Source of the DNA: Sulfurovum sp.
GTDB lineage: Bacteria > Campylobacterota > Campylobacteria > Campylobacterales > Sulfurovaceae
Length of the DNA: 8,743 nucleotides
NCBI GenBank assembly: GCA_015490315.1
Contig: WFYB01000009.1
Location: 1 to 8,743, forward strand
Direction: 5' to 3'
Of this stretch, positions 1 through 6,731 are shown piece after piece (position 1 is the first letter of the stretch; the number at the start of each line of letters is the position of its first letter). The notes under the pieces are model-generated. The model was not told where the DNA came from. It saw nothing but the letters and a program-made list of their open reading frames with translations, and did no database searches. The translations under genes and the position numbers were made by a program.

Positions 1-17
1 CGAATTTAGGATAGTGA

Positions 18-1841
18 ATGCAAAAGATCAAAAACATCGCCGTTATCGCACACGTTGACCACGGTAAGACCACACTGGTAGACCAGCTGCTTCAGCAGAG
101 CGGAACCTTTGAAGCGCACCAGGAGGTGCAAGAGAGAGCGATGGACAGTAACGACATCGAGAAAGAGAGAGGGATCACGATCCTTTCGAAAAACACAGCG
201 ATCACCTACGGCGATCACAAGATCAACATCATCGATACCCCGGGTCACGCCGATTTCGGCGGTGAGGTCGAGCGTGTACTCAAAATGGTTGACGGTGTAT
301 TGATGCTTGTCGATGCACAAGAAGGGGTCATGCCTCAGACCAAATTCGTTTTGAAAAAAGCGATCGAACTTGGGCTTATCCCGGTCGTTGTGATCAACAA
401 GATCGACAAAGACGGTGCAGAGCCTGACCGTGTTCTCGATGAAGTTTTTGATCTGCTGGTAGCACTCGATGCCAACGAAGAGCAGCTTGAATTCCCTGTG
501 CTCTATGCTGCTGCGCGTGACGGGTATGCCAAGTGGAACATGGAAGATGAGAACAAAGATATGACACCGCTCTTTGAAGCGATCCTTGAGAAAGTACCCT
601 ACCCGGAAGGTTCCGCTGACAATGACACACAGGCACAGGTCTTTACCCTGGACAATGACAACTTTGTCGGACGTATCGGTATCGCACGTATCTTCAACGG
701 CAAGGTCAAAAAAGGTGATGAGTATGTGCTTGTCAAAGCAAGTGGAGAAAAGACCAAAAGCCGTGTAAGTAAATTGATCGGATTTAAAGGGCTTGAGCGT
801 ATCGAGATCGATGAAGCAGAAGCAGGTGATATTGTCGCGATCGCTGGATTTGCCGATATCGATGTCGGTGACTCTGTCTGTGATCCGCAAAATCCTGTGC
901 CGCTCGATCCGATGCATGTCGAAGAGCCTACTCTCTCCGTCATCATGTCGGTCAACGACGGACCGCTGGCCGGTACCGAAGGAAAGCATGTCACCTCCAA
1001 CAAGATCAGAGAGAGACTCGAAAAAGAGATGGAGACCAATATCGCGATGCGTATGAAGCCTTTGGGAGATGCATCTTTCAAGGTATCAGGACGTGGAGAG
1101 CTGCAGATCGGTATCCTTGCGGAGAATATGCGACGTGAGGGCTTTGAGTTCCTTCTGGCACGTCCGGAAGTCGTGGTCAAAGAGGAGAACGGTGTCAAGA
1201 TGGAGCCGTTTGAGCATCTGGTCGTCGATGTACCCGAAGAGTTTCAGGGTGTAGCGATCGAAAAGCTCGGTAAACGTAAGGCGGAGATGACCTCTCTGAC
1301 CCCGATGCCTGACGGCACCGTGCGTATTGAGTTTGAGATCCCTGCACGCGGATTGATCGGCTTTAGATCGGAGTTTTTGACCGATACCAAGGGAGAAGGG
1401 ATCATGAACCACTCCTTTATCGAGTACAGACCCTACTCCGGTACAGTGGTCAGCCGTACACCGGGTGCGCTTGTCTCTATGGATGACGGTGAGGCGGTTG
1501 CCTTCTCTATCTTCAACCTTCAGGCACGCGGTACGCTCTTTATCAAGCCGCAGGACAAAGTCTATAGCGGTATGGTCATCGGCGAGAGCAGCAGACCGGG
1601 AGACCTCGATGTCAACCCGCTCAAAGGCAAGCAGCTGACCAACATGCGTACAAGCGGCGCAGATGATGCGATCAAGCTCGTCCCGCCGCGTGAGATCACA
1701 CTCGAGTCAGCGATGGAGTGGATTGAGGATGATGAGCTTATCGAGGTAACCCCCGAGAGTATCCGTATCCGTAAAAGACATCTCGATCCGACAATCAGAA
1801 AGAGAATGGCAAGAGACAAGAAAAATCTGGAGAAGTCTTAA
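18..1841 (+). CDS. typA: Ribosome-associated translational GTPase TypA/BipA
   Basis: TypA/BipA is an EF-G-like GTPase that binds the 70S ribosome and assists 50S subunit assembly and growth under stress such as cold (known for the family). The 607-residue product has the usual length. Visible motifs are G1 AHVDHGKT (residues 11-18), the switch I motif ERGITI (50-55), G3 DTPGH (73-77) and G4 NKID (127-130). Beyond the GTPase domain (about 1-200) there follow, by family comparison, a beta-barrel domain II (about 205-295), EF-G III- and V-like domains (about 305-480) and the BipA-specific C-terminal domain. The start at 18 puts MQKIKNIAVIAH directly before G1, as in homologues; a weak AGGA-type ribosome site lies just upstream, and the promoter is outside the window. 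The stop TAA shares bases with the stop of the opposing gene. Identification is very secure. Confidence 0.98.
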   Translation: MQKIKNIAVIAHVDHGKTTLVDQLLQQSGTFEAHQEVQERAMDSNDIEKERGITILSKNTAITYGDHKINIIDTPGHADFGGEVERVLKMVDGVLMLVDAQEGVMPQTKFVLKKAIELGLIPVVVINKIDKDGAEPDRVLDEVFDLLVALDANEEQLEFPVLYAAARDGYAKWNMEDENKDMTPLFEAILEKVPYPEGSADNDTQAQVFTLDNDNFVGRIGIARIFNGKVKKGDEYVLVKASGEKTKSRVSKLIGFKGLERIEIDEAEAGDIVAIAGFADIDVGDSVCDPQNPVPLDPMHVEEPTLSVIMSVNDGPLAGTEGKHVTSNKIRERLEKEMETNIAMRMKPLGDASFKVSGRGELQIGILAENMRREGFEFLLARPEVVVKEENGVKMEPFEHLVVDVPEEFQGVAIEKLGKRKAEMTSLTPMPDGTVRIEFEIPARGLIGFRSEFLTDTKGEGIMNHSFIEYRPYSGTVVSRTPGALVSMDDGEAVAFSIFNLQARGTLFIKPQDKVYSGMVIGESSRPGDLDVNPLKGKQLTNMRTSGADDAIKLVPPREITLESAMEWIEDDELIEVTPESIRIRKRHLDPTIRKRMARDKKNLEKS

Positions 1842-3049
1842 CGGGAGACTCTCATCCCCGTTACCCAGGCCCAGTGAAAATTGAACCCTCCCCTGTCACC
1901 GTCTACATCGAGTATTTCACCCGCGAAGTAGAGACCGGGAGTGATCTTTGATGCCATGGTTTGGGGGTCTATCTCTGCGGTATTGACACCGCCTGTGGCG
2001 ACTTCTGCACCTTTGAAGCCTCTGGTATCGTTGATGCTGAGTTTGAGATTTTTGATAGCGTGTACAAGTTTGTTTATCTCTTTTCTGTTTAGTTCTTTTT
2101 CTAACTTCACCCTGCTTTTTGATTGTTCTATTATGATGGCTATAAGCTTTTTGTTGAGGATGCCGTGCAACCATAACCCTATGGGTTTTTCACTCTCTTT
2201 TTGTACTCTATCGAGTAGCAGGTTGGTAAGCTTTTCTTTGCTGAGTTCTGGCATGAGGTCAAGGCTAAGTTCACAGTAATCAAAGTTGGCTAGTCTGATA
2301 CTTACTTCACGGCTCAGATCAAGTATGGCAAGTCCGGATATACCGTAGTTGGTAAAGAGTATATCTCCCTTTTTTTCTGTGATGTATTCGCCATTGGCAT
2401 AAAGCTTGGCAATACCGGCTACTTTTACCCCTGCACACCCTTTGACCCAACTCTCTTCAGAACAGAGCTGTACAAGAGCAGGATGGCGGGGCACAAGCGT
2501 ATGCCCCAACTTCGTTGCAAAGGCATACCCGGAGTTAGAGCCTCCCAACTGCGGTGCAGCAGGAGAGCCCGAGGTAAGTATAAGTTGGGCAGCGTTTTTC
2601 GTGCCCTGAGTGGTTTCCAGTCTGAAAGTATCACCTTCTTTGTCTACGCTTGTGACGGTACAGTCACAGACTATCTCTACCCCCGCTCTCTTTGCTTCAT
2701 ACTCAAGAAGCTCTGTGACTGAGGAAGCTTGCAAGGACATAGGAAACATTTTCCCCTCTTTGCCTTCTACCAGTGGCAGTCCCGAGGAAAAGAAGAAACG
2801 CTCTACAACAGGAAAATCATATCCTTTGAGCACCTGCCTGACAAAGTCAGGGTTTTGTGAATGAAAACGGCTCGGATCGATATGGCGATTGTCGATGTTG
2901 CATTTGCCATTGCCTGATACGAGGATCTTTTTGCCTACACGGCTGTTTTGTTCGAGCAGGGTTACCTGCCGCCCTGCCCTTGCCAGATTGATAGCGGCAC
3001 AGAGTCCTGCTGCGCCTGCACCGATGATTATCCACTCTTTATTTTTCAT
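1838..3049 (-). CDS. HI0933/YhiN-family FAD-dependent oxidoreductase
   Basis: This 403-residue flavoprotein belongs to the HI0933-like family (E. coli YhiN, also annotated as aminoacetone oxidase family or BaiN). These are cytosolic NAD(P)/FAD-binding enzymes whose substrate is mostly unknown. The N terminus has the dinucleotide-binding fold with GAGAAG at residues 10-15 and the family motif GKKILVSGNGKCNIDN at 39-54. The C-terminal FAD-closing region shows TGGVNTAEIDPQTMASK (352-368) and GLYFAGEILDVDGDRGGFN (372-390). Length is typical and no frameshift is seen. The start is fixed by the Rossmann motif lying only nine residues in. No Shine-Dalgarno sequence precedes it, and a TATAAT box lies only five bases upstream, so the mRNA may be leaderless. 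The stretch encoding residues about 297-337 is much more AT-rich (about one third GC at 2041-2160) than the rest. Family is certain; substrate is not. Confidence 0.95.
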   Translation of the reverse strand: MKNKEWIIIGAGAAGLCAAINLARAGRQVTLLEQNSRVGKKILVSGNGKCNIDNRHIDPSRFHSQNPDFVRQVLKGYDFPVVERFFFSSGLPLVEGKEGKMFPMSLQASSVTELLEYEAKRAGVEIVCDCTVTSVDKEGDTFRLETTQGTKNAAQLILTSGSPAAPQLGGSNSGYAFATKLGHTLVPRHPALVQLCSEESWVKGCAGVKVAGIAKLYANGEYITEKKGDILFTNYGISGLAILDLSREVSIRLANFDYCELSLDLMPELSKEKLTNLLLDRVQKESEKPIGLWLHGILNKKLIAIIIEQSKSRVKLEKELNRKEINKLVHAIKNLKLSINDTRGFKGAEVATGGVNTAEIDPQTMASKITPGLYFAGEILDVDGDRGGFNFHWAWVTGMRVSR

Positions 3050-3054
3050 AAGGT

Positions 3055-3060
3055 ATTATA
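3055..3060 (-). promoter_or_regulatory. Candidate -10 box for the FAD oxidoreductase, possibly leaderless
   Basis: The minus strand reads TGTGGCTATAATACC immediately before the start codon at 3049, giving a perfect TATAAT. A 5-bp gap to the ATG places transcription initiation within about two bases of the start codon, and no ribosome binding site lies between. A weak -35-like TTGGTT sits 18 bp upstream. The box is seen directly; that it is used, and that the mRNA is leaderless, are inferences. Confidence 0.5.
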
Positions 3061-3064
3061 GCCA

Positions 3065-3076
3065 CACTATATAGTG
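3065..3076. promoter_or_regulatory. 12-bp perfect palindrome in divergent intergenic gap
   Basis: CACTATATAGTG is a perfect 12-bp palindrome in the 45-bp gap between the leftward flavoprotein and the rightward thiamine-binding protein. It contains TATAGT on each strand, so it could be a -10 element for either gene. It also sits directly upstream of the leftward TATAAT box, where a dimeric repressor could block both directions. No regulator gene is adjacent. The function is inferred. Confidence 0.45.
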
Positions 3077-3094
3077 AAAACCAAAGGAGTCAGG

Positions 3095-3409
3095 ATGTCA
3101 GCATTAGTAGAGTTCAGTATGTTTCCTACCGAACAGACCCAAAGCAAGAGCGCTTTTGTCGCACGGGTACTCGATATCGTCGATCAAAGCGGACTTCCCT
3201 ACCAGCTTACCCCTATGGGTACGATCATCGAGGGTGAGAGTGTAGAGGAGGTGCTTGCCGTGATCAACCGTGCCTATGAAGAGCTGCAAAAAGATTGTGG
3301 GCGTGTCTACAGCTCTATCAAGATAGACTGGAGAGAAGGTCCCATGGGCAGATTGGGCAACAAAACCGCCTCAGTCGAAGCAAAACTCGGGCGAAAGCTT
3401 CGCACATGA
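3095..3409 (+). CDS. MTH1187-family thiamine-binding protein
   Basis: This 104-residue cytosolic protein matches the MTH1187/YkoF-like family (PF01910, formerly DUF77), small ferredoxin-like-fold proteins that bind thiamine or related pyrimidine compounds and form oligomers. Supporting features are the N-terminal strand ALVEFSMFP, the hallmark YQLTPMGTIIEGE (residues 36-48), a helix with EEVLAVINRAYEEL, and the closing strand SSIKIDWREG (73-82) followed by a basic tail. The start at 3095 is preferred because AAGGAG lies five bases before it. An in-frame GTG at 3074 would add seven residues but has no ribosome site and lies inside the palindrome. No thiamine-synthesis or transport gene is adjacent, so the ligand and role here are inferred from the family. 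It may be transcribed from the divergent gap at 3050-3094. Confidence 0.9.
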   Translation: MSALVEFSMFPTEQTQSKSAFVARVLDIVDQSGLPYQLTPMGTIIEGESVEEVLAVINRAYEELQKDCGRVYSSIKIDWREGPMGRLGNKTASVEAKLGRKLRT

Positions 3410-3490
3410 GCGACCAGTCGCGAGAGCCCTCTGCTGAAGAGAACACAGCGTTTAGCGTAGCGATGACGGGCTTTGCTCGGCATGCGTCCT
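3410..3490. other. GC-rich non-coding spacer, possible dispersed repeat
   Basis: This stretch between the thiamine-binding gene and the next promoter is about 59% GC by hand count, against the AT-rich composition of the other intergenic regions here. It begins with GCGACCAGTCGC (3410-3421), a short inverted repeat, and also holds the repeated core GCGTTTAGCGTAGCG and a loose AGC...GCT stem. There is no convincing gene in it. It may be an intergenic repeat element or a decayed coding remnant. No second copy is in this window. Confidence 0.3.
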
Positions 3491-3519
3491 TTCAGATAGA
3501 AGTTAAGTTTGGCTATAAT
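3491..3519 (+). promoter_or_regulatory. Sigma-70 promoter for the small membrane protein and purM
   Basis: A perfect TATAAT at 3514-3519, in the context TTTGGCTATAATAAGG, lies 17 bp downstream of TTCAGA (3491-3496, four of six matches to TTGACA). Initiation would fall near 3526, giving a leader of about 20 bases that contains the AAGGA ribosome site at 3535-3539. Confidence 0.65.
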
Positions 3520-3545
3520 AAGGCAATTTTTTATAAGGAATTTCT

Positions 3546-3785
3546 ATGTTGTGTGCAGAGAGAATGCAGCGGATCATACAGGCGATCATCCTCGGGATCG
3601 TGATGGGATTGGCGGCAAGCGGAATGAGCGGAGACAAAGGGATGCTGCAGTTGGCATTCCTCCTGCAGTTTGGAATGATGGTGATGCTGCTCATTGCAGG
3701 TTTTACAGGGTGGTGTCCCGGATTGATCACACTTAAAAAGGTCTTTCCTTCATGTGACGAAACCAATAACAGGAGCCAGAACTAA
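3546..3785 (+). CDS. Small two-helix inner-membrane protein, DUF2892/YgaP-TM-like
   Basis: This 79-residue protein has two hydrophobic segments, about residues 8-26 and 33-53, joined by a short polar turn (GMSGDKG). The motif GFTGWCPG (52-59) then leads into ITLKKVFPSC. The GFTG-[FW]-CP motif after the second helix, with a downstream LKK and proline, resembles the DUF2892 / YgaP transmembrane family, small inner-membrane proteins sometimes fused to rhodanese domains. The two cysteines (57 and 70) near the membrane face are notable. The start has a good AAGGA ribosome site six bases upstream and a TATAAT promoter before that. Its stop TAA overlaps the purM start by one base (TAATG), so the two are probably cotranscribed and translationally coupled. 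No function is assigned; family membership is judged by eye. Confidence 0.75.
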   Translation: MLCAERMQRIIQAIILGIVMGLAASGMSGDKGMLQLAFLLQFGMMVMLLIAGFTGWCPGLITLKKVFPSCDETNNRSQN

Positions 3786-4780
3786 TGTCAGATATTTCCT
3801 ATAAAGATGCCGGTGTCGATATCGATGCGGGCAATGCCTTTGTCGAAGCGATCAAAGAGGATGTCAAGTCCACTTTTGACGAAAATGTGATCGGCGGAAT
3901 CGGCTCTTTTGCCGGTGCCTATGCCCTGCCCAGCGGCTACAAAGAGCCTGTGATCCTCTCTGCGACAGATGGTGTCGGAACCAAGCTCAAGATCGCAATA
4001 GAGAGTGGCAAGCTCGATACGGTAGGGATCGACCTTGTTGCGATGTGTGTCAATGACCTCATCTGTAACAACGGCGTACCGATGTTCTTCCTCGACTACT
4101 ATGCCACAGGCAAACTCCTGCCTCAGAATGCCAAAGATGTCGTCGCAGGGATCGCAGAGGGATGCCGCAGAAGCGAGTGTGCCCTTGTCGGCGGTGAGAC
4201 TGCAGAGATGCCTGGCATGTATAGCGAAGACGACTTCGATCTTGCAGGTTTTGCGGTAGGTATCGCGGAACGCAGCGAGATGGATACGGTTGCCAATGTC
4301 AGAGCGGGACAGGTCTTGATCGCTATGCCAAGCTCAGGGGTACACTCCAACGGGTATTCGTTGGTGCGTAAGCTCTTCTTTGACAAACTCGGCATGGGTC
4401 TGGAGACAGAGTTCGAGGGCAAGCCGCTGCTGGAGACACTGCTGGAGCCTACCCGTATCTATGTCAAAGAGTACAAAGCCAACAAGCCCTATATCAAAGC
4501 ACTCGCACATATCACAGGCGGCGGTATCGTAGAGAATCTGCCGCGTGTACTCCCAGAGGGTATTCGTGCAGTGGTCAAAAAAGAGGATATCAAAGTCCTC
4601 CCTATTTTTGAGTTTATGAGCCAGTATGTTGCCGAAGATGAGATGTACAGGGCATTCAATATGGGTGTTGGAATGGTATGGGTCGTAGAGCCTGAAGATG
4701 TCGATACAGTACTTGCCAATACCGACGGCTATGTGATCGGTGAATTGGTCGAAGGTGAAAAGGGTGTCGATCTGATCTGA
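3785..4780 (+). CDS. purM: Phosphoribosylformylglycinamidine cyclo-ligase (AIR synthase)
   Basis: PurM catalyses ATP-dependent closure of formylglycinamidine ribonucleotide to aminoimidazole ribonucleotide (AIR), the fifth step of de novo purine synthesis, in the cytosol as a homodimer. The 331-residue length is standard. Key motifs are GGIGSFAG (37-44), the nucleotide-binding DGVGTK (62-67), MCVNDL (87-92), GGETAEMPGMY (136-146), the SGVHSNGYSLVR segment and HITGGGIVENLPRVLP in the C-terminal domain. The start follows AGGAG (3771-3775) at nine bases and overlaps the preceding small membrane-protein gene by one base. A hairpin terminator lies 30 bases after the stop. No other purine gene is adjacent. 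The reading frame is intact with all expected landmarks. Confidence 0.98.
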   Translation: MSDISYKDAGVDIDAGNAFVEAIKEDVKSTFDENVIGGIGSFAGAYALPSGYKEPVILSATDGVGTKLKIAIESGKLDTVGIDLVAMCVNDLICNNGVPMFFLDYYATGKLLPQNAKDVVAGIAEGCRRSECALVGGETAEMPGMYSEDDFDLAGFAVGIAERSEMDTVANVRAGQVLIAMPSSGVHSNGYSLVRKLFFDKLGMGLETEFEGKPLLETLLEPTRIYVKEYKANKPYIKALAHITGGGIVENLPRVLPEGIRAVVKKEDIKVLPIFEFMSQYVAEDEMYRAFNMGVGMVWVVEPEDVDTVLANTDGYVIGELVEGEKGVDLI

Positions 4781-4809
4781 TCGCCTTTCTCTCTTTTTCA
4801 CACTGCTTT

Positions 4810-4842
4810 CCGGCAGAAGCCTGCCGGCACTTTCTATTTTTT
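4810..4842 (+). terminator. Intrinsic terminator of the membrane-protein/purM operon
   Basis: CCGGCAG (4810-4816) pairs perfectly with CTGCCGG (4821-4827) around the tetraloop AAGC. After three bases comes the T-rich stretch TTTCTATTTTTT (4831-4842). The T-tract overlaps the final codons of the opposing symporter gene, so those AAA codons also serve as the terminator's T-run on the other strand. There is no matching T-tract for the leftward gene, so termination of that transcript is not explained. Confidence 0.85.
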
Positions 4843-6291
4843 GATCCTCTCTTTTTCCAGTTCTCCGCTTTTTAGTTTTTGCACATACTCTTTGAGTGCT
4901 TTTTTGACATTGCCTTGCAGCAGATAGAGTCCTATAATGTTGGGCAGTGCCATGGAGAGGAAGAGCAGGTCGGTCAGATCTACCAGTGGGCCGAGTTTTT
5001 CGACAAGTGATGCGAGGATGATCACAGTAAGGAAGATCAGCTTGAAGATGATACCCGATTTCGCACCAAAGAGATAGACCCAGGCACGATCTCCGTAGTA
5101 GGACCATGAGATCATCGTAGAGAAGGCAAAGAGGGTCACAGAGAGGGTCAAAATGATGGGAAACCAGCTAATGATCGTCCCGTAGGCAGCAGAGGTCAGG
5201 GCGGCACCCTGTTTGGCATCTATGATGGCATCGAGACTCTCCGTTCCTCCTGCATAGACACCGGTGATGACAACGACCAAAGCAGTCATCGTACAGATGA
5301 TCACTGTATCGATGAAAGGCTCATAGAGCGCGACCATCCCCTGTCGTACCGGGTATTTGACTTTGGCAGGGGCATGTGCGATAGGTGCAGAGCCGATCCC
5401 TGCTTCAGAGGAGAAAGAGGCCCGCTTGAAGCCTTGGATCATCACACCTACCATTCCGCCGGCAACAGCAGTCGGAGAGAAAGCCTCTTTGATGATAAGC
5501 GCAAAGGCATCAGGGATTGCTGCATAGTTGACGGCAAGAATATAGAGTGAGGCACCTACATAGATAAAGACCATCAGTGGGACGATCCTTTCGGTGACGT
5601 TGGCGATCGATTTGACACCGCCGATGATGACAAGTCCGGTGATCACGGCAAGTGTTACACCGAAGATCCATGGCTGTTCGGCAAGTATGGGTATCTGGTT
5701 TTTGACCGCACCTAAAGACTGGGATACCTGAAAGGCATTGCCCCCGCCCAGCGCACCGCCGAGCATAAATACCGCAAAGATCAGCGCAAGCATACGTCCA
5801 AAGCGAGGCATACCTTTCTCCTTGAGACCTTCGGAGAGGTAGCGCATCCCTCCCCCAAGCACCGTGCCGTCAGGCAAGAAGGTACGATACTGCAAAGAGA
5901 GCGTCACTTCGGTAAATTTGAGTGTCATATTGAAAAAGCCTGCGACGATCATCCAGAAGGTCGCACCCGCACCTCCGATCATGATCGCCACTGCCACACC
6001 GGCGATATTGCCCAGACCGACAGTGGCAGACAGAGCGGTGGTAAGTGACTGAAAAGGAGTGATGATCCCTTTGTCTTCAGGGGTCTGCCATTTTCCCAGC
6101 ATCACCTCAAACGCATGCTTGAAAAAACGCAGATTGGGAAAGCCCATCACCACAGTGAAGTAGACGGCAGCCACTGCCAGCCAGGCTACCAGAAAGGGGA
6201 TGGAGACACCATCGACCTGCCCAAAGAGGATATCGAAGAAAAGAATGTTCCCTAAAAATTCATTGATCGATCCCAAGATTGATGATACCAT
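4834..6291 (-). CDS. Sodium:alanine symporter family (AGCS) amino-acid transporter
   Basis: This 485-residue integral inner-membrane protein of the AGCS family (TC 2.A.25) imports alanine or glycine coupled to sodium or protons. It shows the conserved TTALSATVGLGNIAGVA segment (84-100), the GGALGGGNAFQVSQSL helix (178-193) and the family signature SSEAGIGSAPIAHAPAK (294-310), followed by PVRQGMVALYEPFIDT. About eleven hydrophobic helices and a charged cytosolic C terminus (ELEKERIKK) fit the family. The start at 6291 is chosen because AAAGGAA lies six to seven bases upstream on this strand; a longer TTG start at 6318 would add nine residues before a good ribosome site. It converges on purM and is divergent from the tRNA operon. 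Substrate (alanine, glycine or another small amino acid) cannot be read from sequence. Confidence 0.95.
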   Translation of the reverse strand: MVSSILGSINEFLGNILFFDILFGQVDGVSIPFLVAWLAVAAVYFTVVMGFPNLRFFKHAFEVMLGKWQTPEDKGIITPFQSLTTALSATVGLGNIAGVAVAIMIGGAGATFWMIVAGFFNMTLKFTEVTLSLQYRTFLPDGTVLGGGMRYLSEGLKEKGMPRFGRMLALIFAVFMLGGALGGGNAFQVSQSLGAVKNQIPILAEQPWIFGVTLAVITGLVIIGGVKSIANVTERIVPLMVFIYVGASLYILAVNYAAIPDAFALIIKEAFSPTAVAGGMVGVMIQGFKRASFSSEAGIGSAPIAHAPAKVKYPVRQGMVALYEPFIDTVIICTMTALVVVITGVYAGGTESLDAIIDAKQGAALTSAAYGTIISWFPIILTLSVTLFAFSTMISWSYYGDRAWVYLFGAKSGIIFKLIFLTVIILASLVEKLGPLVDLTDLLFLSMALPNIIGLYLLQGNVKKALKEYVQKLKSGELEKERIKK

Positions 6292-6320
6292 AGTAATTTC
6301 CTTTGTTTTACAGATCAATT

Positions 6321-6326
6321 ATTATA
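6321..6326 (-). promoter_or_regulatory. Candidate -10 box for the AGCS symporter
   Basis: The minus strand reads TGTGTATAATAATTG, with TATAAT 29 bp before the start codon at 6291. Initiation would be near 6314, leaving a leader of about 22 bases with the AAAGGAA ribosome site. No good -35 hexamer is seen, which is common for housekeeping promoters in Campylobacterota. Confidence 0.6.
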
Positions 6327-6383
6327 CACATTAAGCCCTAAAAGAGCCTATAGCATCTTTTTTTACTTTTTTATCTATTTCTA

Positions 6384-6412
6384 TTGACATTTAAAATCCT
6401 TTTGACTATAAT
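6384..6412 (+). promoter_or_regulatory. Consensus sigma-70 promoter of the tRNA operon
   Basis: TTGACA (6384-6389) and TATAAT (6407-6412) both match consensus exactly and are separated by an optimal 17 bp. Initiation near 6419 gives a leader of about 16 bases before tRNA-Pro. Such a strong promoter fits a stable-RNA operon. It is divergent from the symporter promoter. Confidence 0.9.
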
Positions 6413-6434
6413 TGCAGTCCTTTTTCATAGGTAA

Positions 6435-6511
6435 CGGAGTGTAGCGCAGTCTGGTAGCGCACCTGGTTTGGGACCAGGGGGTCGAAGGTTCGAGTCCTTT
6501 CACTCCGACCA
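6435..6511 (+). tRNA. tRNA-Pro(UGG)
   Basis: The 77-base cloverleaf has acceptor arm CGGAGTG/CACTCCG, anticodon stem CCTGG/CCAGG with loop TTTGGGA (anticodon UGG), a GTTCGAG T-loop region and an encoded CCA (6509-6511). It is the first gene of the five-tRNA operon. With U34 modification it could read all four proline codons. Confidence 0.97.
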
Positions 6512-6624
6512 TTTAGATATTTAACTTATAATAATTTGATAACCAAAGATTTTAGACACTTTGTTGCTTACATCAGAGACAACCTCCCAAAGTTGTTATG
6601 TGTAGCTTCTGTTTAAAGGTAGAT

Positions 6625-6701
6625 GGTAGGCGTAGTTCAGTTGGTAGAGCACCTGTTTGTGGCACAGGTTGTCGCGGGTTCGAGTCCCGTCGCCTACCCC
6701 A
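6625..6701 (+). tRNA. tRNA-His(GUG)
   Basis: Acceptor arm GTAGGCG/CGCCTAC is extended by an encoded G at -1 (6625) opposite discriminator C73 (6698), the identity element for histidyl-tRNA synthetase. Anticodon stem CCTGT/ACAGG encloses TTGTGGC (anticodon GUG). CCA is encoded at 6699-6701. The 113-base spacer before it is AT-rich; it holds a TATAAT at 6527-6532 without a -35 and a weak ACAAC/GTTGT stem (6579-6596), but no gene. Confidence 0.97.
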
Positions 6702-6731
6702 TTAATGAGGTTATAACCCAGTCCATTTGAA

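Noticed and set aside
6..989. Long open frame of 327 codons on the minus strand opposite typA
   Set aside because: It is antisense to the conserved GTPase domain, has no ribosome site or family resemblance, and its composition mirrors typA codons. It is a shadow frame.
3074..3094. GTG start at 3074 for the thiamine-binding protein
   Set aside because: It lies within the palindrome without a ribosome site, while ATG at 3095 has AAGGAG at the right distance and matches family N termini.
3406..3603. 65-codon frame starting in an ATGA overlap with the thiamine-binding gene
   Set aside because: The ATGA overlap is suggestive of coupling, but there is no ribosome site, the frame runs through the next gene's promoter and ribosome site, and overlaps that gene by 58 bases. 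The product has no recognisable feature.
4334..5107. Minus-strand open frame of 257 codons across purM and the symporter end
   Set aside because: It crosses the purM terminator and lies antisense to purM; no recognisable domain and the encoded residues look like reverse-translated coding sequence.
6292..6318. TTG start at 6318 for the AGCS symporter
   Set aside because: The ATG at 6291 has a clear AAAGGAA ribosome site, and the extra nine residues would be encoded over the probable leader.
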